Origin: Flectonema sp. DT1601
Taxonomy: Eukaryota > Euglenozoa > Diplonemea > Diplonemida > Diplonemidae
Length of the DNA stretch: 64,000 nt
Direction: 5' to 3'
Assembly: GCA_964019425.1 (NCBI GenBank)
Contig: OZ025851.1
Coordinates: 620,001 to 684,000 of the forward strand
The notes under the pieces were generated by a model. It saw nothing but the letters and a program-made list of their open reading frames with translations. It had not been told where the DNA came from and made no database searches. Positions 1 to 8,524 of this stretch are shown piece after piece. Position 1 is the stretch's first letter. Each line of letters opens with the position of its first letter. The position numbers and the translations under genes are program-made.

Positions 1-1
1 A

Positions 2-1036
2 CATGCTGCAGCTGATGGTCACAATGCAATATGGCTGCTGTGGGCAAGCAGCTTGCGAATTGATGAAAATAAATTTGGTTGCAACTCGAAGTTGAGACCA
101 TTGAATCTGTCACCCAACATCTCTATAGAACAAACAATAAATCATCAAAGCGACAATCCTTCAAAACAACCACTCTCTGCAGCCTCATTAAGGGAAGGTT
201 TACTTGCTGTTGATAGCAGGCAATTGGCTCTTTCTCGTGATTCATTCTTTGCGAGAATGTGTAATGTCAGAAGACCAAAAACTGCCAGGACTCGAAATGA
301 CAAACGAACAGCTGAAGGCAGTCCGCGATTAGAAAGAACAAAGTCTTTTCAGCATCCACATCCCCCATCAGCTCCTCAAGGAAATCGACGACCAGTAACA
401 GCAGGAAGGGTAAACTGTCACGAAATAAAGAAAGAAATAGATCCTGAATCAAGTGATGAGGACACTCCTTGGTGGGACATTTCGCCTTCTATAAGGGTGT
501 GGTATGAAAACAACTTGGAAAATGAAAAACTTGCCCGCCTCTTTGTTGACGATGCAGTCTACGGTCTCTATAGCCACTTGCTTAGAAATGGTAAAACAAC
601 ATTTCATGTTTCAGTTCCATCAAAAGTGAACGAGTTTCTTAGCTTATCTGATGTTGATGATGTTCCAAAGCTAATGATGTTAATGAAGGGGATACTCGGC
701 ATGTCTGAGTACGATACTAAGTCTGGAATGCCTCTTCCTGCAGGGTTCGAACCTGCAACTTCCTGGCATATAGAAGCTGATGCTGTCCCTCCTTTTGGAA
801 TGCAAATCACCGAAGTTGCAAACTTCATTGACCGAGTGTCACAGGGCAATCTGCGACATTTAAAAAATGAAGCAGTTAATCAACGAAGTCGGGTGAAAGA
901 AACTCAATCACCCGAAATAATAAAGACAGCCACATTTGATGATAAGAGACCCATTACGAAATGCAACAGCAATTCCATGAGACACAAAGGTATCTCGAAA
1001 GTTAAAAGTATGAGAAGAAATGAAGGAAGAGCCTGA
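2..1036 (+). CDS. Partial unknown protein, C-terminal part, with tRNA-like segment
   Basis: The reading frame is open to the left edge, so the true start lies outside. The first residues (HAAADGHNAIWLLWASS) resemble the end of an ankyrin repeat, which is only a suggestion. The middle is basic, polar and probably disordered (residues about 60-145). A better ordered segment follows (WWDISPSIRVWYENNLENEK), with aromatic and acidic residues and the look of a short helical domain. Near nt 726-804 the frame reads through a segment translating as PLPAGFEPATSW. This is the typical product of an antisense tRNA T-arm, and it is bracketed by direct GGAATGC repeats. The tail is basic. I do not recognise the family. 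The ORF looks real because of its length and its position at the start of a co-directional gene array. Confidence 0.6.
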   Translation, partial: HAAADGHNAIWLLWASSLRIDENKFGCNSKLRPLNLSPNISIEQTINHQSDNPSKQPLSAASLREGLLAVDSRQLALSRDSFFARMCNVRRPKTARTRNDKRTAEGSPRLERTKSFQHPHPPSAPQGNRRPVTAGRVNCHEIKKEIDPESSDEDTPWWDISPSIRVWYENNLENEKLARLFVDDAVYGLYSHLLRNGKTTFHVSVPSKVNEFLSLSDVDDVPKLMMLMKGILGMSEYDTKSGMPLPAGFEPATSWHIEADAVPPFGMQITEVANFIDRVSQGNLRHLKNEAVNQRSRVKETQSPEIIKTATFDDKRPITKCNSNSMRHKGISKVKSMRRNEGRA

Positions 1037-1398
1037 ATCACTCATCTCATCATTGTGTGTTTTATGTTTTCTTCCCAGCCTTCTGGCTCACGTTCCATTT
1101 ACACATTAGCGATTGTGTAACAACACTAACACATTCCCTTTCGGGATAACGGTTTTTTTTACATTACTTTTTGGTTATTTATATTTGCTTTTTGTGCCTT
1201 CTGGTTCAGATAATAAATATTTTAATACTGCTTTTGGTAATTTTATATTTTACAGATTTCACACAATGCCAACATGAACAAGATAAAAGTAGTTGCTTTC
1301 GAGAAATTTCTTTTTTTGCCTCTGTTTGTAAAAATGACAAATCCTTGGTGGATAGGGGAAACTCACAACTTAACTGCGAACTAACTACTTCCAGATAC
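1037..1398. other. 3' flank of the first gene, no gene seen
   Basis: T-rich sequence after the stop codon, probably 3' UTR and intergenic. Open frames here are short and compositionally poor. Nothing else is supported. Confidence 0.5.
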
Positions 1399-2100
1399 AT
1401 ATCCACCCAATTTGCGTTCCTCGAATGTTCTTCGTTTTTGTGAGATCCTTCATCCATTTTGACATGGGTTGGGATTCAGGAGCTCCCTTTGGCCCTTCCC
1501 TTTCGCAGCGTGCTTTAAAGTTTCTATCAGCTTTTTGCTTGATTTTTTCAACTTTTCCTCCCGCTTGCGCAATCAAGAAAGCTTGATGCTTCTTTGAAGT
1601 TGGCCATGACAGTTAGATCCAGCGGCCGGAGATGAGCTGCCCCTAACTTCATATACTGCGAGGCCAAAATGGAGTCCCAGCTCCTGGCGTTTTTTAATAA
1701 AGTATGGACTATTGCTCCAGAAACCTTGACCGAGCTGATAGGAGTTTAGTCACCTGTGCTTGAAACCAGAGAAGCAAACACACAGCCACCATAGGCGGAT
1801 ATTCTCAATTAAATCGAGCACCCGCTTCCTCATCAGTGGTTAAGATGTGTCCTCGGAGCCAATCCTTTTTCCCGAAGTTACGGATCCTTACCTACATTGT
1901 TATGTCGGCCAGAGGCTTTTAGCCTAGGAGACCTATTGCGGTCAACGGTACGGCCTGATGCAAGAGAAGAGATCTCCCCTATCTTTTCATGCACATCTGA
2001 TAACCTTGACCACTTCTCATAGCAGCGAGACGTTTGCTCTTTTACCCGTTGCTCTTTCTTAATCAACCCAGTTCCACCTTGCTTACCGACCGTTTTTTCA
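1399..2100 (-). repeat. Dispersed repeat, copy A (possible pogo-like transposon remnant)
   Basis: This region is a reverse-complement copy of 21465-22121. Shared blocks run from the TTTTTGAAAAAACGG end (near 2095) to the GGGTGGATA end (near 1400), and both ends stop abruptly. Both copies read in one frame as PKGAPES.PMSKWMK.LTK, so the family once had coding capacity. The other copy has an HTH-like stretch (SRCYKKWSREELLSIGEM) and a stretch (THLRPLDLTVMANFKEAS) resembling the QPLDVGVFGPLK part of pogo/Tigger DDE transposases. That assignment is weak inference. In this copy the middle is replaced by a 28S rRNA fragment. Confidence 0.6.
1855..1956 (-). pseudogene. 28S (LSU) rRNA fragment
   Basis: On the minus strand the sequence reads GACCGCAATAGGTCTCC, CAATGTAGGTAAGG, then GATCCGTAACTTCGGG and AAGGATTGGCTC. 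These are conserved LSU rRNA blocks in rDNA order. About 15-20 nt that normally sit between GGTAAGG and GATCCG are missing, so it is a fragment with an internal deletion, embedded in the dispersed repeat. The repeat copy at 21465 lacks it. Confidence 0.8.
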
Positions 2101-2545
2101 AAAAATTGTGCATAGTGTGAAATGGAAAAAACCGCACTAATTTACAGATCTCACTAATATTTCCACGCAGTAATATTTTCCACCGCACTAATATTTCTGA
2201 TCAGACTGATTTTTTTCCAGTTGCATTTTTCTGCTGGTGCACTTGGATGCCTTTCACAACAAAAAAGCAACCAATTTTCTTTCTACCACCAAGTGGAAAA
2301 AACCGCACTAATTTTTCCACACAGTAAATATTCAGTGCAGTAATATTTCCAGTTGCAGAAAATCCAAAGTTGTAAAACTGTATATATTCTTGTGGAAAAA
2401 CCCGCGAGTTTTTTTTATTTTTCTCTAAATCCGCAAGAATATTTCCCTGCCAGCATACATTTTATCCAGCTATTTTTTTGTTCTTTTTGTGAAGAATATA
2501 TGTGCAAAGAGTTTGAAAAAAAATCCGCAAGAATATTTCCCTTTA
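2101..2545. repeat. Nest of AT-rich inverted-repeat fragments
   Basis: The segment is packed with repeated words in both orientations: CGCACTAATATTTCC-like blocks at 2095-2350, then pieces of the CTGTA...GAATATTTCCC family. One degenerate copy spans about 2378-2453 (CTGTATATATTCTTGTGG ... GCAAGAATATTTCCCTG), and a lone 3' end lies near 2520-2545. Similar words recur at 20090-20150, beside the other tRNA gene. No coding potential is seen. Confidence 0.6.
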
Positions 2546-2648
2546 TACTGTAAAGTGAAATATTCCCGCGGGGAAATATTCTCGTGGATTTAGAAAAAAT
2601 AATAAAACTCGCGGGTTTTTCCCCACAAGAATATTTCCCTTCACAGTA
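2546..2648. mobile_element. MITE, TA-flanked, CTGTAAAG terminal inverted repeats
   Basis: A 103-bp element with TA at both ends. The left terminus CTGTAAAGTGAAATATTC pairs with the right terminus GAATATTTCCCTTCACAG (16 of 18 positions). The interior has the same CGCGGGTTTTTCC and AAATCCGC-type words as the element at 62164-62265. TA targets and size fit a Tc1/mariner-type miniature element; no transposase is seen. Confidence 0.7.
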
Positions 2649-2700
2649 CTCCCAAAAACTTTTTATACAATGATATTTATAATTACAGGATTAATAAAAA

Positions 2701-2773
2701 CACCTCCCGCGGGGCTCGAACCCGCGACCACAAGGTTAAGGGCCTTGCGCTCTACCGACTGAGCTAGGGAGGC
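2701..2773 (-). tRNA. tRNA-Lys (CTT), with C at position 33
   Basis: A full cloverleaf is visible on the minus strand. The acceptor is GCCTCCC/GGGAGGT (G1-U72 wobble), the D stem GCTC/GAGC, the anticodon stem CAAGG/CCTTG, and the T arm GCGGG-TTCGAGC-CCCGC. A T run directly downstream would terminate Pol III. The anticodon loop is CCCTTAA, giving anticodon CTT (Lys). Position 33, almost always U, is C here. The rest closely resembles ordinary eukaryotic tRNA-Lys(CTT). Confidence 0.85.
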
Positions 2774-2779
2774 TACATA

Positions 2780-2793
2780 CCAAAAAAAGTTTT
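2780..2793 (-). promoter_or_regulatory. Conserved tRNA upstream element
   Basis: On the + strand CCAAAAAAAGTTTT begins 6 nt beyond the 5' end of tRNA-Lys. Exactly the same 14 nt, at the same 6-nt spacing, precedes tRNA-Glu at 20252-20265. The tRNAs themselves are unrelated, so this is a candidate upstream promoter or start element for Pol III. Confidence 0.5.
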
Positions 2794-2956
2794 TTATTTC
2801 ATGGCCTCGCAAGGAACAAAGAAATTTTCCTTCTTTTTTTTTTTTTGCGGAGTTGGAAAAATCGGCCAGTTTCTTGTTTTAGTGACTGTACTTTATTGAT
2901 TTCGCAACCTAATATTGGTAAGAATCAGTGGGTACGTTTCACAGGAAAAAGCAATT

Positions 2957-4612
2957 ATGAGAGACAACCTGAGGAGGTTGGTATCGGAGGCAATAAACCT
3001 CCTGAAGATAGTGGGAGAAGACGGGATCCCGGAGCAAGAGAAGGAAAGAAGGGTGGCAAATCTCCTAATGGAGATCGTTCAATTCGTAGCTGGGTCAGAA
3101 GGTGGGAACCCGGAGATGAAGAGGAGGACACCGGACACACTCGATGGGAGTGGTGGGACGGAAGCGACCGCGACGACGGCAGCAGAAGCGACGACACCCT
3201 CAACCACAGGTGTCAACCAACCAACTACAGGAGCATCTACAGCTTCTAATCAACAGACGAGTACGAAGCCGTTCTCATTGCCGATACCGACAGCAATGAA
3301 GGACAATCAAACCACGAAGGGAAAAGCAAAAGCAAGCTACCCGGAGTGGCACATTCACGGTGCGTGGGCAGGCACTGTGGCCACCATCAGTTACGACGTA
3401 GCAGCTAATGCTACAAACAACCTTACCTCTGGTCTTGTTTTAGTTCGTTCGAAGCTAGACTTAGAAGCACTCCGCCAAACAAAGAAGAGCGGCCGTTGGG
3501 CTGCTATCAGCAAAATCCCGCTCACAAAGAGCACCGTTCCAGTAGCATTACCGGTGATAAAAAAGGGTGGCGTCTGCGAGATCAGGCGCGTATTTTACAC
3601 GCACGTATTTGGTGACGACTTTTCTAAAGCAGCAACTAGCCACCAGATTCCAACTCCCAACCCAGTTCTATTCATCCAAGACTGGGGTAAATCAGCTGAG
3701 AAAGAATTGACCGTCAAAACGACCGATATTCTAAAGAAATTGAAGATAAAGGCGGACCCCTTTAGCTACAGAAAGAACGAGTCCCACACCTCGATGGCTT
3801 TCAGAGTCCCCAGAAACCAAGTACACGAGGTTCTGGAATACAACAACAGCGAACCCGAAACTGACAAACCCAAGAATGTCTTTTTCAGAAACCCGAGTTG
3901 GTCGAACGGAAGTGACGTTTGGCCAACGTTGCAATTCAAAAACGACCTTGGCTTCCTGGCAGCGAAGTCCAAGACTTCTGCACTTGATGAATTCAAAGGA
4001 AAATTCTACATGTGCAGGTTTAAAAGCTGTTTTGGACTCCGAGTCCACCCTGACTGTAATATCAGGGTCAGCATTAAGCTCAACGCGGCAATCAAGCCTG
4101 CACTGCCCTCGGGCGACAGGTTTGTTATAAATTCGATGGCGATTCGTAAGTACTCGACAGCGCAGATCAGCGACTTCTTGAAGTCCTCACACAACTGGGA
4201 ACACACAGTTGTTGCTTCTTTCCATAAAGGAGGGAGTACTACAATTGTTGCAATTGCGAAATCTCAACCGCCCAACTTCGTAAGCATAGGTACTAATGAA
4301 TACCTTGTGATAAACAAAGAAGTTAAACGAACTGACAGAAAACCGCTAGGCCCAACCTACAACCCAGGCGACGCGGCTCAAAAACTAACGGGAACCCTGA
4401 AGAGACAAAAAACAACTCCTCAACCACAACAGCCAACTCAGCAGCCGACATCAGCACCAACACCAGCGCCAGCACCATCAGCACCAACACCAACGCCAGC
4501 ACCAGCAACAGCACAAACAACACCGCCCACCGAATCTGCTGCTAAGCAGGATAGTGATAAAAACCGTGACGTAGAAATGGAAAGTAACGATTCGGACTTT
4601 GATCTCAACTGA
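2957..4612 (+). CDS. LINE ORF1 protein
   Basis: 551 codons from the first ATG; the frame is open a little further upstream without an ATG. The N-terminus is helical and charged (MRDNLRRLVSEAINLLKIVG) and is shared, diverged, with the fragment at 63106. A serine/threonine-rich linker follows (residues about 55-110). A large globular region (about 115-455) has alternating hydrophobic and aromatic residues that I cannot assign to a family. The C-terminus is a P/T/A/Q-rich linker with (TPAPAP)-type repeats and an acidic end, DSDFDLN. By analogy with other LINEs it probably binds RNA. It ends at TGA followed by CTAG, in the same frame as ORF2. Confidence 0.75.
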   Translation: MRDNLRRLVSEAINLLKIVGEDGIPEQEKERRVANLLMEIVQFVAGSEGGNPEMKRRTPDTLDGSGGTEATATTAAEATTPSTTGVNQPTTGASTASNQQTSTKPFSLPIPTAMKDNQTTKGKAKASYPEWHIHGAWAGTVATISYDVAANATNNLTSGLVLVRSKLDLEALRQTKKSGRWAAISKIPLTKSTVPVALPVIKKGGVCEIRRVFYTHVFGDDFSKAATSHQIPTPNPVLFIQDWGKSAEKELTVKTTDILKKLKIKADPFSYRKNESHTSMAFRVPRNQVHEVLEYNNSEPETDKPKNVFFRNPSWSNGSDVWPTLQFKNDLGFLAAKSKTSALDEFKGKFYMCRFKSCFGLRVHPDCNIRVSIKLNAAIKPALPSGDRFVINSMAIRKYSTAQISDFLKSSHNWEHTVVASFHKGGSTTIVAIAKSQPPNFVSIGTNEYLVINKEVKRTDRKPLGPTYNPGDAAQKLTGTLKRQKTTPQPQQPTQQPTSAPTPAPAPSAPTPTPAPATAQTTPPTESAAKQDSDKNRDVEMESNDSDFDLN

Positions 4613-4616
4613 CTAG
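4610..4616 (+). promoter_or_regulatory. Leaky stop context UGA-CUAG between ORF1 and ORF2
   Basis: ORF1 ends with TGA followed directly by CTAG, the read-through context known from alphaviruses and from several animal mRNAs. The next stop in this frame is at the end of ORF2. The first ATG after the TGA in this frame lies inside the endonuclease, past its conserved SWNCRS motif, so independent initiation would give a defective protein. Confidence 0.6.
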
Positions 4617-7600
4617 ATGACGATGAGGATGAACTCAGTCCGACCAACTCACTTGTGGAAAAGGATACGGCTCGTGAACTGCTGCTAAAGGCAGGCGACG
4701 TCGAACGCAACCCTGGCCCTGACAACTCTCTCATATCTCTACTGAGCTGGAACTGTCGATCGATGGGGAACAAAGGCGCTTATATTCACAAGCTGCTAAA
4801 TGCCTATGCGCCTGACGTACTGTGCCTACAGGAGACTTGGACGAATGATGTAATTTCGCACACGGACTATTTCACCTATCGGAATGATAGGGCAACACGA
4901 GGTGGAGGGGTTATTTCTATGGTGAAAAAATGCCACACTCAGCAGCGTTTGAACATGGAGCTTCCGCCACACTTAAATGATGTCGAGGTCGTGAAGGTCA
5001 ACATAGGTGGAAAGATTGACATCATCAATGTTTATGCTCCCCCGGGATGCATGATCAGAGAGTCAGATCTTCCAGTCTCAACGAAAGCAATCGTCGCGGG
5101 TGACTTTAATGCCCATCATCCGGTGTGGTCACTTAAATCGACGAGAGCAGGTTCAACTCTACATGCATGGGCAGCTCAAAATGATCTACTGGTTGCTAAC
5201 AAGATGGGGTCAATCACAAGGCCTTTTCCTGACGTCCCGGGGGGTGGTACCTCGCCAGATGTAGTATTCTTTTCAAACTCGATGGTTCTTGAAGAATTTA
5301 GTGCAATTGAAGAAGATAATAAACATGGGTCAGATCATCGACCTCTCTACACCGTACTGGATCCCATGTGCCAACTTGCACGGGCCACGATAGGTTCGAA
5401 GAAACGCGTTGTATGGGACTTCAAGTCTACGGACTGGAACTGCTTTGGGACCATGCTCGAAAAGAGAATTAGAAAATCAAGACTCTCCGATGATGCAACT
5501 GCGAATGCCAAGCTCTTTAACAACATACTTCATGAAGTGGCGGCTAAATTCATTCGTCGACGTCTCCTTTTCAAAGGGAAACGGAGACGAAAGTGGAAGA
5601 CGTCAACCCCTGATTCTACCAAATCGAAGGGTGTCCACCTACGTGATCAACTTGACAAGGGTAACAACTTTGCCTTTGCGTTTAAGAAGATCAAAGAACT
5701 GCAGCAAGATGCTGGTAAAGATATCAGTGTCAACAACATCTCTGACTGCGATCTACCATCAGCATTCTTGGACCTGTTTGTCTCGAAATCGGAAATATTA
5801 TCGCTAGAGGCCCCCGCACTCTCAGAAGGTGATAATGAAATAGATATTTGCTGTGATTTCACAATGGCTGAAATTAAAGCTGCGATTAAGAACCTGAAGA
5901 CCCGCAAGGCTGCAGGACCTGATGGAGTTCACAATGAGATGATCAAAAACTTCACTCCGGCAACAGTGGAATACCTCCTGAGAATTATTAACACTTCCTG
6001 GAAGACTTCAAAAGTACCGTACCAATGGAAACAGGGACTAATCAAGCCCATGTTCAAGGCAGGGAAACCTCGTAATGAACTAAAGAGTTTCAGACCAATA
6101 ACGCTCACCTCGGTTGTTGGGAAACTTGCGGAGAGGCTCGTGTATGACCGACTCATGCACTGGCTCACAAAACATTCGTCGCTCAGTCCACTACAGGCTG
6201 GATTCAGAAAGGGGAGAAATACCTGCGAGCAGATCACCGTTCTAGTAGATGCTATCGTAAGGAGCCACATGGAAGAAAAGAGATCAGTGTTCTTGTCATT
6301 CGACTTTACTGCTGCGTTTGACAGGATCAACCATAAGATACTTTTATTAAAATTAGTAAAGATGGGTGTTCCGAATGTTATTATCAGATGGATCACAGAC
6401 TTTCTTACAAACAGGAAGGTTAGAGTTGAAGCGAATGGGTATTTTAGCGAATTCCGTACTCTGGCTAAGGGGGTTCCCCAGGGATCGATCCTGGGTCCTC
6501 TTCTCTATCTTATCTACGTTGATGACCTCTGCAAGATTTTGGAACTGGAGAAGGAAACAACGACGTCTGCTCTGTATGCGGATGACACAGCATGTGTGGT
6601 GTCAGGATCAAACATGGAAGAAGCTCTTTCGAATGCTCAGTTAGTACTCGACAAAGTGGATCAATGGTGTTTTGAAAACGACATGGCCTTATCAGTCTCC
6701 AAAACCTGTGCGCTTAAGATGAATGTTCGCTCGAAGGGCATAGTACTAAACGATACGTGTAATCGCGAACTGCTTTTCTCTAGATCTGTTGAGGAACGCA
6801 TGCTTAAACTTGACTATGGCGACATCGAGAAGCATATCAATCTCAAATCACCCAGACCCATGCTTCAAAGTGGCGAAACGATTCTTGAAATTGGAGGAAT
6901 CCCAATCAAGACACAAGAAGAACTCGACAACTTGATGCTGCAATACGTCGTTCGTGAGGACAGCATTATGGTTGTGAGAGCAATATTCAAAACTGCCTTT
7001 CTGTTACCGATAGTCGACTCAGTAAAATACCTCGGGGTTCACATCGACGACAGGCTCACCTTCCACAAACAAGTCGGCAAGATTCACGAAGAATTAAAGA
7101 GGGGGATATCACTTCTGCAGTGCCTCCAGCCGTACGAACTGGACTACAAGACTCTTAACATGGTTAAGAACCTTTATGTAACCGCGAGAATCTCGTATGC
7201 GCTTGACAGTTTTGGTTGGCTGATAAGCAGCAGCGTTGACAGCATCGACTTAGAACTGAGGAAGGTCGCCAGACTGGTTACTGGATGCAGCAAGTGTACG
7301 CCAAGAGAGTTACTGTTGTGGGAGTCTGACATGTATCCTTTTAAACGTCAGATTGAAAAGCAGACAAAAATTGCGTACTACAGGTATAAAGCCATGACTT
7401 GGATACCTAATACAAACAGACTCGCCTCAACACAAAGCTACTGGGCTGGCCTAATCCCTGGCACTGATAGTCAGCGTGAAAGCCAGTGCCTTGTGCAGCC
7501 TGACTCGATGGAACCCTGGATATCTCCGACGAACCTTAGGATTAGCAACAGCTGCGGATTTCCGAAGTCCGCTAACCCTGCGGTGGACAAAGAAAAGTTC

Positions 7601-8524
7601 ATGTCGTACATTGGAACGTTGCCTCCTGTCGACATGGTAATCAACTGCGATGGCTCCTACTCTGCTTCCGGCGCGGCCGGTGCGGCTCATATTGCCAAGT
7701 CACGTAGCGGCCTTCGATCTGCTTACGCGTCTAGGCTTTATCAAGCTGACTGCAGCTACAGGGCTGAACAACATGCTCTGAAGAACGCGGCTAGACATCT
7801 GAGAACAGTGTTTAGCAAAGATCGTTCAATGAAATCTGTGAGGATATTCACGGACTCAAAATCCCTTCTGGATGAACTGCTGGGTGGAAGGTGCAGACAG
7901 AGGAATACCGAGTCCCTCAAGATACTGGAATACCTGCGCATGTGTGAGATGAAAGTGCATTTGCAATTCATCCCCTCGCACATTGGAATCGAGTTTCACG
8001 ATGAAGTTGACGCGCTTGCAAAGGAAGCAGCGCACAACAAGAACATCCGACCTGTGCTAGTCAAAGGCACGTACTTCTCGCGATCATCACATGTTAAGCG
8101 CTGCATCAAAAAGGATCTGCTTAACGTGAGTGGTTACACCTGCTACAAACACCTCATCAGAGGCCGTTCCGTTAAATACCCTCCTGGGATGGAAAGAGCC
8201 GACGAGATACGGATAGCGAACTTCCGGACAGGATGTCACCCGCTAATTCAGAACTGGCGCAAGACGATCGACTGCCCATTTTGTGGCGAACCGTCCTCAC
8301 AGGTTCACCTGCTGCAGGGATGTCAATCTCCCAAACTCGACTCGGCCAGGTTCAAAATCCTGGGCTTCTCAACACTGACCGGCAAGTGGGATCGCGACCG
8401 GGAACTTATTATTGCCAACGAAATTCCTAACCTTGAAGCCCTCTTCACTTTAGCGTGGCTTCCATCACTCGCGTTGATCATAAGGTGGATGGAACAAACA
8501 TCTAACCTTAGACTTTGGAAGTAA
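4613..8524 (+). CDS. LINE ORF2: 2A, endonuclease, reverse transcriptase, RNase H
   Basis: Same frame as ORF1, separated only by UGA. Order by nt: acidic linker (4613-4660); 2A motif GDVERNPGP (4694-4720); APE-type endonuclease (about 4730-5365, with SWNCRS, QETW, GDFNAHHP, SDHRP); reverse transcriptase (about 5870-6720, with FRPITLT, FDFTAAFD at 6299, GVPQGSILGPLL, YADD at 6575); a PDZ-like insertion (about 6770-6990); the thumb motif VKYLGVHID (near 7020); RNase H (about 7640-8030, first Asp at 7649, then YRAEQHA, FTDSKS, DALAKEA); and a CCHC finger (CPFCG at 8273). About 1,304 codons after the UGA. The family is ingi/L1Tc-like. All catalytic motifs I can see are present, so the copy may be functional. 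Confidence 0.85.
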   Translation, partial: LDDDEDELSPTNSLVEKDTARELLLKAGDVERNPGPDNSLISLLSWNCRSMGNKGAYIHKLLNAYAPDVLCLQETWTNDVISHTDYFTYRNDRATRGGGVISMVKKCHTQQRLNMELPPHLNDVEVVKVNIGGKIDIINVYAPPGCMIRESDLPVSTKAIVAGDFNAHHPVWSLKSTRAGSTLHAWAAQNDLLVANKMGSITRPFPDVPGGGTSPDVVFFSNSMVLEEFSAIEEDNKHGSDHRPLYTVLDPMCQLARATIGSKKRVVWDFKSTDWNCFGTMLEKRIRKSRLSDDATANAKLFNNILHEVAAKFIRRRLLFKGKRRRKWKTSTPDSTKSKGVHLRDQLDKGNNFAFAFKKIKELQQDAGKDISVNNISDCDLPSAFLDLFVSKSEILSLEAPALSEGDNEIDICCDFTMAEIKAAIKNLKTRKAAGPDGVHNEMIKNFTPATVEYLLRIINTSWKTSKVPYQWKQGLIKPMFKAGKPRNELKSFRPITLTSVVGKLAERLVYDRLMHWLTKHSSLSPLQAGFRKGRNTCEQITVLVDAIVRSHMEEKRSVFLSFDFTAAFDRINHKILLLKLVKMGVPNVIIRWITDFLTNRKVRVEANGYFSEFRTLAKGVPQGSILGPLLYLIYVDDLCKILELEKETTTSALYADDTACVVSGSNMEEALSNAQLVLDKVDQWCFENDMALSVSKTCALKMNVRSKGIVLNDTCNRELLFSRSVEERMLKLDYGDIEKHINLKSPRPMLQSGETILEIGGIPIKTQEELDNLMLQYVVREDSIMVVRAIFKTAFLLPIVDSVKYLGVHIDDRLTFHKQVGKIHEELKRGISLLQCLQPYELDYKTLNMVKNLYVTARISYALDSFGWLISSSVDSIDLELRKVARLVTGCSKCTPRELLLWESDMYPFKRQIEKQTKIAYYRYKAMTWIPNTNRLASTQSYWAGLIPGTDSQRESQCLVQPDSMEPWISPTNLRISNSCGFPKSANPAVDKEKFMSYIGTLPPVDMVINCDGSYSASGAAGAAHIAKSRSGLRSAYASRLYQADCSYRAEQHALKNAARHLRTVFSKDRSMKSVRIFTDSKSLLDELLGGRCRQRNTESLKILEYLRMCEMKVHLQFIPSHIGIEFHDEVDALAKEAAHNKNIRPVLVKGTYFSRSSHVKRCIKKDLLNVSGYTCYKHLIRGRSVKYPPGMERADEIRIANFRTGCHPLIQNWRKTIDCPFCGEPSSQVHLLQGCQSPKLDSARFKILGFSTLTGKWDRDRELIIANEIPNLEALFTLAWLPSLALIIRWMEQTSNLRLWK
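4694..4720 (+). other. 2A ribosome-skipping motif
   Basis: The protein reads LLLKAGDVERNPGP, a perfect match to the D-V/I-E-x-N-P-G-P consensus with the usual leucine-rich lead-in. Skipping would occur between the last Gly and Pro and release ORF2 from anything translated upstream. L1Tc of Trypanosoma cruzi has 2A at the same place. Confidence 0.85.

Noticed and set aside
4323-4773. Minus-strand frames opposite the LINE ORF1 end
   Set aside because: Shadows of the P/T/A-rich coding repeat on the other strand.
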